DNA of 6,601 nt from NCBI GenBank assembly GCA_006226555.1, contig SBGS01000090.1, forward strand, positions 1 through 6,601. Reading direction: 5' to 3'. Below the pieces are notes generated by a model. That model had not been told where the DNA came from. It worked only from the letters and a program-made list of their open reading frames with translations, and made no database searches. The position numbers and the translations under genes are program-made. Origin of the DNA: Bacteroidota bacterium (GTDB lineage Bacteria; Bacteroidota; Bacteroidia; Flavobacteriales_D; Crocinitomicaceae). Shown piece by piece: positions 1 through 5,425 of the stretch (position 1 is the first letter of the stretch; each line of letters opens with the position of its first letter).

Positions 1-1521
1 GAACTGTATGTTCAGCTGATACAAGAACAATTGGATCAAGGAAAGCAAGTATTGTTCCTCCTGCCTGAGATTGCGCTTACAACTCAATTGATCGAGCGAT
101 TATCCAAATATTTTGGAGATCAAATAGGCGTTTATCATTCCAAGTTCAATCAAAACGAGCGCGTTGAGATCTGGCAACACGTCCTTCAAAATGACCCGAA
201 CAGATTTAGGATCATTCTGGGAGCACGTTCTTCTATCTTTTTGCCTTTTCAGGAACTTGGTTTGATCATCGTTGATGAAGAGCATGAATCCACTTTCAAG
301 CAATACGACCCCTCTCCTCGATACAATGCGAGAGATGCCGCGGTTGTACTGGCAAAACAGTTTAATGCAGATATTTTGCTCGGCTCTGCAACACCCAGTC
401 TGGAAAGCTATCAGAATGCGATCAGTGGAAAGTATAAACTTGTCCCACTTACACAGCGCTTCGGGGCTAATTTGATGCCGGAGATACTTTGTGCTGATCT
501 TAAAAAGGAAAGAAGGCAAAAAAGCATTCAGGGGCAGTTTACAAAATTCCTTCTCGATGAAATGCAAGCTGCATTGAAAAATGGAGAACAGGTCATTCTT
601 TTTCAAAACAGACGCGGATACTCACCATTGTGGTCATGTGAAGTCTGTAACTGGACCCCAAAGTGTAAAAACTGTGATGTGTCCCTGACATACCATAAGC
701 ATAATAATTTATTGAAATGTCATTACTGTGGTTACTCTACAGCTCCGATCGGAACGTGTCAATCGTGTGGAAGTAATCGCTTAAAAATGTTGGGATACGG
801 TACTGAAAAGATCGAGGATGAGATACAGATGCTGTTTCCAGACAAGGTAGTGAAGCGAATGGACCTCGACACGACTCGTTCGAAGAATGCCTATGCTGAT
901 ATCATTGATGAATTCGGTCATGGCATGATCGACATTCTTATTGGTACTCAAATGGTGACAAAAGGACTGGATTTTGAAAATGTAAACCTTGTTGGAGTTA
1001 TTGATGCCGATATGTTGTTAAACAGAAGTGATTTCCGAGCTTTTGAGCGCACATTCCAATTGGTTACTCAAGTCGCAGGAAGAGCTGGAAGAAGGGAAAA
1101 AAGAGGAAGAGTGATCATTCAGACCGGAGATCCTGATCATTGGGTAATTCAGCACATCATGCAATACGATTATGAAGGCTTTGCGAAAAGTGAACTAATC
1201 GAACGGAGCAATTACTTTTACCCTCCTTATTTCAAGTTGATCGAAATAACACTGAAAAACAGGGATGAGAATGAAGTCACGCGTGCGGCAACTGAACTCG
1301 CGGGATTATTAAAGAATACATTTAAAGAACGTGTTCTCGGACCGGAATTCCCTTTGATCAAGCGAGTACAGAACTTTTATTTGAAGACCATTCTTCTAAA
1401 AATAGAGCGCACCGCTCCTGATAAAAAAGTAAAGGAACGCCTTCACCAGCTTGTAGACCAGTTCTATAGCGTTCCTAACAATAAATCAACTCGTGTGATA
1501 ATTGATGTAGATCCCGCTTAA
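1..1521 (+). CDS. priA: PriA, primosomal replication-restart DNA helicase (5' end outside window)
   Basis: PriA is a superfamily 2, 3'-to-5' DNA helicase that recognises stalled forks and D-loops and reloads the replicative helicase. The frame is open from base 1, so the 506 visible residues are the C-terminal part; the family is usually about 730-830 residues. The DNA-binding domain and Walker A motif lie upstream of the window. Visible in fragment numbering: the helicase PEIALTTQ segment (33-40), the DEEH box (92-95), GSATPS (about 128-133), eight cysteines in CxxC pairs that form the PriA zinc-binding insertion (213, 216, 222, 225, 240, 243, 253, 256), the GTQMVTKGLDF segment (motif V, about 315-325) and QVAGRAGR (motif VI, about 357-364), then the C-terminal domain ending in VDVDPA-like residues. 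All key motifs present in the fragment are intact. A TTG at base 31 is internal, not a start. The gene runs convergently into rpoD and shares TTAA at the stops. Identification is very secure. Confidence 0.97.
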   Translation, partial: ELYVQLIQEQLDQGKQVLFLLPEIALTTQLIERLSKYFGDQIGVYHSKFNQNERVEIWQHVLQNDPNRFRIILGARSSIFLPFQELGLIIVDEEHESTFKQYDPSPRYNARDAAVVLAKQFNADILLGSATPSLESYQNAISGKYKLVPLTQRFGANLMPEILCADLKKERRQKSIQGQFTKFLLDEMQAALKNGEQVILFQNRRGYSPLWSCEVCNWTPKCKNCDVSLTYHKHNNLLKCHYCGYSTAPIGTCQSCGSNRLKMLGYGTEKIEDEIQMLFPDKVVKRMDLDTTRSKNAYADIIDEFGHGMIDILIGTQMVTKGLDFENVNLVGVIDADMLLNRSDFRAFERTFQLVTQVAGRAGRREKRGRVIIQTGDPDHWVIQHIMQYDYEGFAKSELIERSNYFYPPYFKLIEITLKNRDENEVTRAATELAGLLKNTFKERVLGPEFPLIKRVQNFYLKTILLKIERTAPDKKVKERLHQLVDQFYSVPNNKSTRVIIDVDPA

Positions 1522-2387
1522 CCTAGGTATGATTGTAACATCCGGCTTCGGGAAGTATGTTTTAGACGGCGAATTGCCTTTTCTTTAATCTGTCTCACGC
1601 GCTCACGCGTTAATTCGAATCGTTCTCCGATCTCTTCAAGCGTCAAAGGGTGCTTTCCATTCAATCCGAAATAAAGTCGAACAACATCCCCTTCTCGCGC
1701 TGTTAACGTGGATAGTGAACGTTCGATATCTTTTCTCAATGATTCGATCACCAATTCACGTTCTGGTCCTGGTAATGAATCGTTAGGTAACACATCGTAC
1801 ATCGATGAAGATGATTCGTCTCCTTCAACAAGTGGTGCATCCATGGAAACGTGTCTACCACTATTCTTTAATGACTGATGCACGTCATTCACCGTACATT
1901 CCAGAAACTCCGCTAGCTCTTCAGCTGAAGGAGGTCTTTCAAACTTTTGCTCCAGCTCGGAATAAGCACGATTGATCTTATTAATTGTTCCGATCTTGTT
2001 CAATGGTAATCTCACGATGCGCGCTTGTTCAGCGAGTGCCTGAAGTATTGACTGACGGATCCACCAAACAGCATAAGAAATAAACTTGAAACCTCTGGTC
2101 TCATCAAATCGTTCAGCTGCTTTGATCAAGCCAAGGTTCCCTTCATTGATAAGATCCGGTAAAGACATTCCTTGGTTTTGATATTGCTTCGCAACAGATA
2201 CAACAAAGCGCAAATTTGCCTTTGTAAGACGTTCCAACGCAGATCTGTCTCCCTCACGTATCCTTCTCGCTAACTCAACCTCATCATCTGCAGTGAGTAG
2301 CTCGACCCGCCCGATCTCTTGCAAGTACTTATCAAGAGAAGCGGTTTCTCTGTTGGTAACTTGTTTCGTTATCTTTAGTTGCCTCAT
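1518..2387 (-). CDS. rpoD: RpoD, primary sigma-70 factor of Bacteroidota type
   Basis: This is the housekeeping sigma subunit that directs RNA polymerase to most promoters. At 289 residues it matches the usual length (about 285-290) of Bacteroidota primary sigma factors, which lack region 1.1. Visible: region 1.2 (about 16-48, starting at SLDKYLQEIG), region 2 (about 52-122) with DLINEGNLGLIKA in region 2.2 and FKFISYAVWWIRQS in 2.3/2.4, region 3 (about 129-205, containing PPSAEELAEFL), and region 4 (about 215-280) with the helix-turn-helix LTLEEIGERFELTRERVRQI. The ATG start gives MRQLKITKQ, the N-terminus expected for this group. The gene is divergent from the phosphatase gene across 161 bp and convergent with priA. 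I found no perfect TAnnTTTG on its strand upstream; the nearest is TATATTTTG with one extra spacer base at 2491-2499, which would leave a leader of about 100 nt. An alternative sigma factor is unlikely given the full region 1.2-4 set and the length. Confidence 0.96.
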   Translation of the reverse strand: MRQLKITKQVTNRETASLDKYLQEIGRVELLTADDEVELARRIREGDRSALERLTKANLRFVVSVAKQYQNQGMSLPDLINEGNLGLIKAAERFDETRGFKFISYAVWWIRQSILQALAEQARIVRLPLNKIGTINKINRAYSELEQKFERPPSAEELAEFLECTVNDVHQSLKNSGRHVSMDAPLVEGDESSSSMYDVLPNDSLPGPERELVIESLRKDIERSLSTLTAREGDVVRLYFGLNGKHPLTLEEIGERFELTRERVRQIKEKAIRRLKHTSRSRMLQSYLG

Positions 2388-2548
2388 GGTAATGTTTTGA
2401 ATTGGTAGTCTACTTCTTAGACGTACTTATAATGCTTTTCGTTGGTTTTGTATCCACTTATTCTCGTATGAATGAACATTTAACACCTATCAAAATATAA
2501 GTACAGTGGTTTATTGAACATTTTAAGAACACTGATTAACTTTGTTAC
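2388..2548. promoter_or_regulatory. Divergent rpoD / phosphatase control region
   Basis: This 161-bp AT-rich spacer lies between two divergently transcribed genes and must carry the start of at least the phosphatase operon and probably that of rpoD. On the plus strand a good Bacteroidota promoter is seen at its right end (listed separately). On the minus strand only an imperfect -7 (TATATTTTG, plus-strand positions 2491-2499) is visible, with no clear -33 partner. A 9-bp inverted repeat, GTACTTATA at 2423-2431 and TATAAGTAC at 2496-2504, lies within it. There is no ORF of note and no recognisable structured RNA. Confidence 0.6.
2513..2544 (+). promoter_or_regulatory. Bacteroidota-type promoter for the phosphatase operon
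   Basis: ATTG at 2513-2516 (the -33 element, containing the TTG core) is followed by a 20-bp spacer and TAACTTTG at 2537-2544, an exact match to TAnnTTTG (the -7 element). Both spacing and sequence agree with the known promoter consensus of Bacteroides and Flavobacterium. Transcription would be expected to start a few bases after 2544, at or within a few bases of the ATG at 2549. The mRNA would then have essentially no leader. The match is visible in the sequence; the start site is inferred. Confidence 0.65.
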
Positions 2549-3010
2549 ATGAAAGTACTTATGGTCTGTTTAGGTAATATATGCCGTTCCCCTATGGCTG
2601 ATGGATTACTCAGAAAAAAGGTCGCTGAATCAGGCTTGAACGTTGTTGTAGATTCAGCAGGAACAGCAGGATATCATGTAGGCGAAGCACCTGATCCGCG
2701 CATGCGACAGACAGCACGACAACTTGGAACTCCGATCGATGAACTCCGAGCACGTCAATTTGTCCAATCTGATTTTGATCAGTTCGACCTCATCTATGTG
2801 ATGGACAAAAGCAATTACACGAATGTCACAAGACTGGCACGTAATGATCAGGATATTGCCAAGGTGAAGTTGATCCTAGATGAGATAGAACCCTCAAAAG
2901 GACTTGAAGTTCCCGATCCATATTACGGTGGAGAACAAGGATTTATAGATGTATTCAATATGTTAGATGTCGCCACAAGCAATATTCTAGAAAAGCTAAA
3001 ACATGCCTAA
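2549..3010 (+). CDS. Low-molecular-weight protein tyrosine phosphatase
   Basis: This is a cytoplasmic phosphatase of the LMW-PTP/arsenate-reductase-fold family, which removes phosphate from phosphotyrosine and small aryl phosphates through a cysteinyl-phosphate intermediate. The 153-residue length is typical. The P-loop CLGNICRS starts at Cys7 (nucleophile) and contains Arg13 and Ser14. The general acid is Asp123 in the DPYYGG loop (123-128). The usual DSAGT segment is at 35-39. All catalytic residues are present, so the enzyme should be active. The first ATG is preferred over the in-frame ATG at 2561 because residues 1-6 (MKVLMV) form the first beta strand that leads into the P-loop. The 3' end overlaps the next gene by 8 bp, which implies co-transcription and perhaps translational coupling. 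Bacterial members often act opposite tyrosine kinases in capsule or exopolysaccharide export (Wzb/Ptp), but no such kinase or polysaccharide gene lies nearby, so the substrate is unknown. Confidence 0.95.
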   Translation: MKVLMVCLGNICRSPMADGLLRKKVAESGLNVVVDSAGTAGYHVGEAPDPRMRQTARQLGTPIDELRARQFVQSDFDQFDLIYVMDKSNYTNVTRLARNDQDIAKVKLILDEIEPSKGLEVPDPYYGGEQGFIDVFNMLDVATSNILEKLKHA

Positions 3011-3716
3011 AGGATCATTATATATGCTTCCCATGACGCTGGGAGCAGAAACTTTCATGGACAGTATTCCTGCGGAAGTTGCAAAACAAACCACGGAATT
3101 ACGCTATTTCATCGTAGAGAACATCAAGACGACAAGACGACATTTAAGACGCTTAGATCGAGAGTTTCCTATTGATGAATCGCAGTTTTTTGAGCTCAAC
3201 AAGCATACCGATAAAACACAGCTCCAAATCTTTTTAAAACCGGCACTAGAGGGTCATAACATTGGAATGATCTCTGAAGCAGGTTGTCCAGGTGTTGCTG
3301 ACCCAGGAGCGGAGATCGCCTCAATTGCCCACTCAATGGGAATACGTGTTAAACCTCTCGTTGGCCCTTCCTCCATTCTACTCACATTAATGGGAAGCGG
3401 GTTTTCAGGTCAGGAATTTTGTTTTCATGGATACCTGGCGAAGGAACGCAGAGACCGTGTCAAACAATTGAAGGACTTTGAGTCTGATACCTATCGAACG
3501 GGGAAAACTCATTTATTCATGGATACGCCATTCAGAAACAACAATGTTCTCGAAGACCTCTTAAATGAGCTAACTGATAATACCCTTCTTTGCATCGCAA
3601 GTAATTTAACAATGCCGGATGAAAATATCCGAACAATGAGTGTAAGGGAATGGAGGCAAAATGCCTATGATCTTTCAAAAAAACCAACGATGTTTGGGCT
3701 TGGAAAGTTCCAGTAG
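3003..3716 (+). CDS. RsmI-like SAM-dependent methyltransferase (tetrapyrrole methylase fold)
   Basis: A 237-residue protein of the TP-methylase (RsmI/YraL) superfamily. RsmI 2'-O-methylates C1402 of 16S rRNA; this shorter relative is common in Bacteroidota and its substrate is not established. Visible: N-terminal SLYMLPMTLGAE (5-16), aligning with the LYLVPTPIGN strand and loop of RsmI; FIVENIKTTRR (36-46); the SAM-binding loop SEAGCPGVADPG (91-102), matching the AGTPxxSDPG motif; GPSSILLTLMGSGF (121-134); FCFHGYL (139-145); MDTPFRNN (173-180), equivalent to the ESPHR segment; and NLTMPDENIRTMS (201-213). It lacks the C-terminal extension of full RsmI (about 280-290 residues) and the canonical PIGN motif, so I do not assign the gene symbol rsmI. 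The ATG lies inside the phosphatase gene (8-bp overlap) and places the first beta strand correctly. Methylation of rRNA is plausible but inferred from the fold. Confidence 0.88.
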   Translation: MPKGSLYMLPMTLGAETFMDSIPAEVAKQTTELRYFIVENIKTTRRHLRRLDREFPIDESQFFELNKHTDKTQLQIFLKPALEGHNIGMISEAGCPGVADPGAEIASIAHSMGIRVKPLVGPSSILLTLMGSGFSGQEFCFHGYLAKERRDRVKQLKDFESDTYRTGKTHLFMDTPFRNNNVLEDLLNELTDNTLLCIASNLTMPDENIRTMSVREWRQNAYDLSKKPTMFGLGKFQ

Positions 3717-3727
3717 GAATTTTTCAA
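3700..3727 (+). terminator. Hairpin straddling the methyltransferase stop codon
   Basis: Bases 3700-3711 can pair with 3716-3727 around the loop AGTA (3712-3715), giving a stem of about 12 bp with two G-U pairs. The strongest core is TTCC/GGAA. A run of five T (3720-3724) follows GGAA directly and could act as the U-tract if only the inner stem forms. The TAG stop codon lies in the loop and stem. It may terminate the phosphatase-methyltransferase operon, but the low GC content makes this a weak terminator. Confidence 0.4.
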
Positions 3728-3729
3728 AT

Positions 3730-3745
3730 TATGACCATTGTCATA
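3730..3745. repeat. Palindrome TATGAC-N4-GTCATA
   Basis: A perfect 6+6 bp inverted repeat with a 4-bp centre (CATT) lies 45 bp before the start codon of the outer membrane protein gene and about 21 bp before its candidate -7 element. No T-run follows on either strand that would make it a terminator. The size and place suit an operator for a dimeric regulator, or it is a small hairpin or chance. The repeat is seen directly; its function is not known. Confidence 0.4.
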
Positions 3746-3766
3746 GGTAGGCGATTACACCGATTC

Positions 3767-3774
3767 TAATTTTG
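3767..3774 (+). promoter_or_regulatory. Candidate -7 promoter element of the outer membrane protein gene
   Basis: TAATTTTG is an exact match to the Bacteroidota TAnnTTTG element, 15 bp before the ATG at 3790, which would give a leader of roughly 5-12 nt. No TTG occurs at the expected 17-23 bp upstream; the nearest (3738-3740) is 26 bp away and lies inside the TATGAC palindrome. The promoter may therefore be weak or depend on an activator. Confidence 0.4.
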
Positions 3775-3789
3775 TGAAAAATTCTGGGT

Positions 3790-4605
3790 ATGCGTCTTCT
3801 GCTTATTGCTTTGTTTCTACTTCCTATGATCGGATGGTCGCAAGATGCTGTGCATCGCAAGGGAGAATTCTATTTTTACTGGGGTTGGAACAGAAGTGCA
3901 TACACCAAATCTGACATTAGATTTCACGGAAACTCGTATGATTTCACCTTAGATAAGGTTATCGCAAAAGACCGTCCTTCACCCTTTGACGCAAAGATCT
4001 ACTTCAACCCGGTGAAATTTACGATTCCCCAATACAATTTTAGAATGGGGATATACATTAATGACAAATACGACATCTCATTCGGCGCGGATCATATGAA
4101 GTACGTCATGCGAAATTATCAGGATGTGATCATAAATGGTTTTATACAAAAAACCAACTCGATCTACGATGGATCCTACGACAACGATACGATCAACCTG
4201 ACACCTGATTTTTTACTTTTTGAGCATACGGATGGATTGAATTATGAAAACATTGAGATCCGTAGATCAGATGTACTTTTCAAGAGGGATAAGTTCAGGA
4301 TCGAGACCAGAGTTGGCGGGGGATTGGGCGTTCTTATTCCCAGGACAAATACAACTTTATTGAACAATGAACGCTACGATGAGTTTCATCTTGCCGGATA
4401 TGGATTAGGAGCTGTGGGTGGTTTACACTTTTCCTTTTTCAATCATTTCTTTATCCAGTTTGAGGGAAAAGTAGGCTTCATACACATGCCTGATATTCGC
4501 ACAACCATGTACAAATCTGACAGGGCTTCTCAGTACTTTTTCTTTGGTCAGTACAACTGGTTAATGGGATGTAACTTCGATCTTTTCAAGACAAAATCAA
4601 AGTAA
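3790..4605 (+). CDS. Secreted, probable outer membrane beta-barrel protein, function unknown
   Basis: I do not recognise a named family. The 271-residue product begins with a clear Sec signal peptide: Arg2, a hydrophobic core of leucines and isoleucines (3-15), and WSQ at 16-18, with cleavage likely after Gln18. There is no lipobox cysteine. The mature part is rich in aromatic residues and in alternating polar/hydrophobic stretches, such as EFYFYWGWNRS (26-36), YNFRMGIYI (82-90), YDISFGADHMKY (94-105), FRIETRVGGGLGVLIP (169-184), YGLGAVGGLHFSFF (204-217), FFIQFEGKVGFIHM (220-233) and YFFFGQYNWLMG (249-260). These read as transmembrane beta strands, with polar loops between (for example 121-138). 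It ends in a strand followed by the basic tail KTKSK. It has its own short upstream region and ends exactly where the convergent djlA-like gene ends, so it is probably a single-gene transcript. The barrel assignment is inference from composition; the signal peptide is strongly supported. Confidence 0.75.
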   Translation: MRLLLIALFLLPMIGWSQDAVHRKGEFYFYWGWNRSAYTKSDIRFHGNSYDFTLDKVIAKDRPSPFDAKIYFNPVKFTIPQYNFRMGIYINDKYDISFGADHMKYVMRNYQDVIINGFIQKTNSIYDGSYDNDTINLTPDFLLFEHTDGLNYENIEIRRSDVLFKRDKFRIETRVGGGLGVLIPRTNTTLLNNERYDEFHLAGYGLGAVGGLHFSFFNHFFIQFEGKVGFIHMPDIRTTMYKSDRASQYFFFGQYNWLMGCNFDLFKTKSK

Positions 4606-5382
4606 TTATTTGAATCCTCTTCTCTTTTTGATGGCCTCATAAGCCTCTTGTACTTTCTGGAATTTTTCTTTAGCTCCCTTTTGAAATTCTTCTCCCATTT
4701 GAGATACTTTGTCGGGATGGAATTTAATGGCCATTTTTCGATAAGCTTTTTTGATCTCTTCATCCGTAGCCGAGGGATCAACACCAAGAACCTTATAATC
4801 GGAATCAATATCCCTGTAGAACATATTCCTTACCGATTCAAACTCCTGACTTCCCACATGCAGCATTCTGGAGACATGCTCGATCACACGCATTTCAGAA
4901 ACCGATACATCCCCATCTGCTTTTGCGATACCAAAGAGATAATGCAAGAGCTGAACGCGAACCTCCGGTTGCATTCTAAGTCTGATATCCTGACAGATCT
5001 GCTCCAAAGGAATGTTACCTGAATCCAGAAATCGTTTTAATACCTGAAGGTGCTGTGAAGAAAACTGAGGTCCGAACTGCTGATTGAAGAATGTCTTCAC
5101 ATAATTCAACTCCGCCTTCAACACTTTTCCATCGGCCTTCATTACAGCGGCAGATAAGGCCATCAGCATTGTTGGCACATCATATTGCGTGCTTCTTTGC
5201 TGGTAATACTGGAAAAGATCTTCCGGAGAAACTCTTCTACCATCGGCATTCCCCTTTTGAGCATTACGCATCATCGTCTGATAATTATCGATCCCTGAAC
5301 CGATAAAAAATCCAAGTAGTGCTCCAAAAATACTGCGATTAAAAAGGAAAAAACCAGCAATCGCTAAAACCCATTTAAACAA
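4606..5382 (-). CDS. DjlA-like membrane-anchored J-domain co-chaperone with TerB-like domain
   Basis: A 258-residue protein with DjlA architecture. An N-terminal membrane segment (about 4-30) carries a glycine zipper (G20, G24, G28). A helical TerB-like domain (about 68-188) has two copies of the acidic motif KADG (82-85, KADGKVLKAE; 154-157, KADGDVSVSE), typical of paired TerB metal-binding helices. A C-terminal J-domain (about 193-256) has DYKVLGVDPSATDEEIKKAYR and the HPD tripeptide at 222-224, which stimulates DnaK ATPase. It most likely recruits DnaK to the inner face of the membrane. The start is TTG (5380-5382): no ATG or GTG occurs between the upstream in-frame stop (5431-5433) and this point. 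The next in-frame ATG (codons 37-38) would delete the membrane anchor, and MFKWVLAIAG matches the expected N-terminus. The gene lies downstream of htpG on the same strand but behind its terminator. I leave the symbol empty because DjlA-like proteins in this phylum are diverged. Confidence 0.88.
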   Translation of the reverse strand: MFKWVLAIAGFFLFNRSIFGALLGFFIGSGIDNYQTMMRNAQKGNADGRRVSPEDLFQYYQQRSTQYDVPTMLMALSAAVMKADGKVLKAELNYVKTFFNQQFGPQFSSQHLQVLKRFLDSGNIPLEQICQDIRLRMQPEVRVQLLHYLFGIAKADGDVSVSEMRVIEHVSRMLHVGSQEFESVRNMFYRDIDSDYKVLGVDPSATDEEIKKAYRKMAIKFHPDKVSQMGEEFQKGAKEKFQKVQEAYEAIKKRRGFK

Positions 5383-5387
5383 GATCC

Positions 5388-5418
5388 AAAAAATTAAAAG
5401 GGGGCGTAACTCGCCCCC
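5388..5418 (-). terminator. Strong rho-independent terminator of htpG
   Basis: Read on the minus strand, a perfect 7-bp GC-rich stem (CGCCCCC at 5412-5418 and GGGGGCG at 5400-5406 on the plus strand) encloses a 5-nt loop. It is followed by CTTTTAATTTTTT, an excellent U-tract, reaching to about 5388. It begins 7 bp after the htpG stop codon. The T-tract is on the minus-strand side only, so the terminator acts on htpG transcripts. Its tail lies only 5 bp before the TTG start of the djlA-like gene. Confidence 0.88.
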
Positions 5419-5425
5419 GTAGTCA

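Noticed and set aside
31..33. TTG as a start codon for priA
   Set aside because: The frame is open to base 1 and the upstream residues (ELYVQLIQEQ) belong to the helicase domain after Walker A; the gene is simply cut by the window edge.
100..606. 168-codon open frame on the minus strand inside priA
   Set aside because: It is a shadow of the priA coding frame, which carries all conserved helicase motifs; its own product has no recognisable domain.
1537..1561. Possible hairpin (AACAT...ATGTT with inner CCG/CGG) after priA
   Set aside because: The stem is short, broken by an asymmetric bulge, and lies in the conserved 3' coding part of rpoD; not enough for a terminator call.
2428..2433. TATAAT hexamer in the rpoD/phosphatase spacer
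   Set aside because: Although it is a perfect E. coli -10 box, Bacteroidota RNA polymerase uses TAnnTTTG, no -35 partner is visible, and a much better promoter lies downstream.
4648..5022. 124-codon plus-strand open frame opposite the djlA-like gene
   Set aside because: It is antisense to conserved TerB and J-domain sequence, with an odd hydrophobic/basic composition and no supported start; a shadow.
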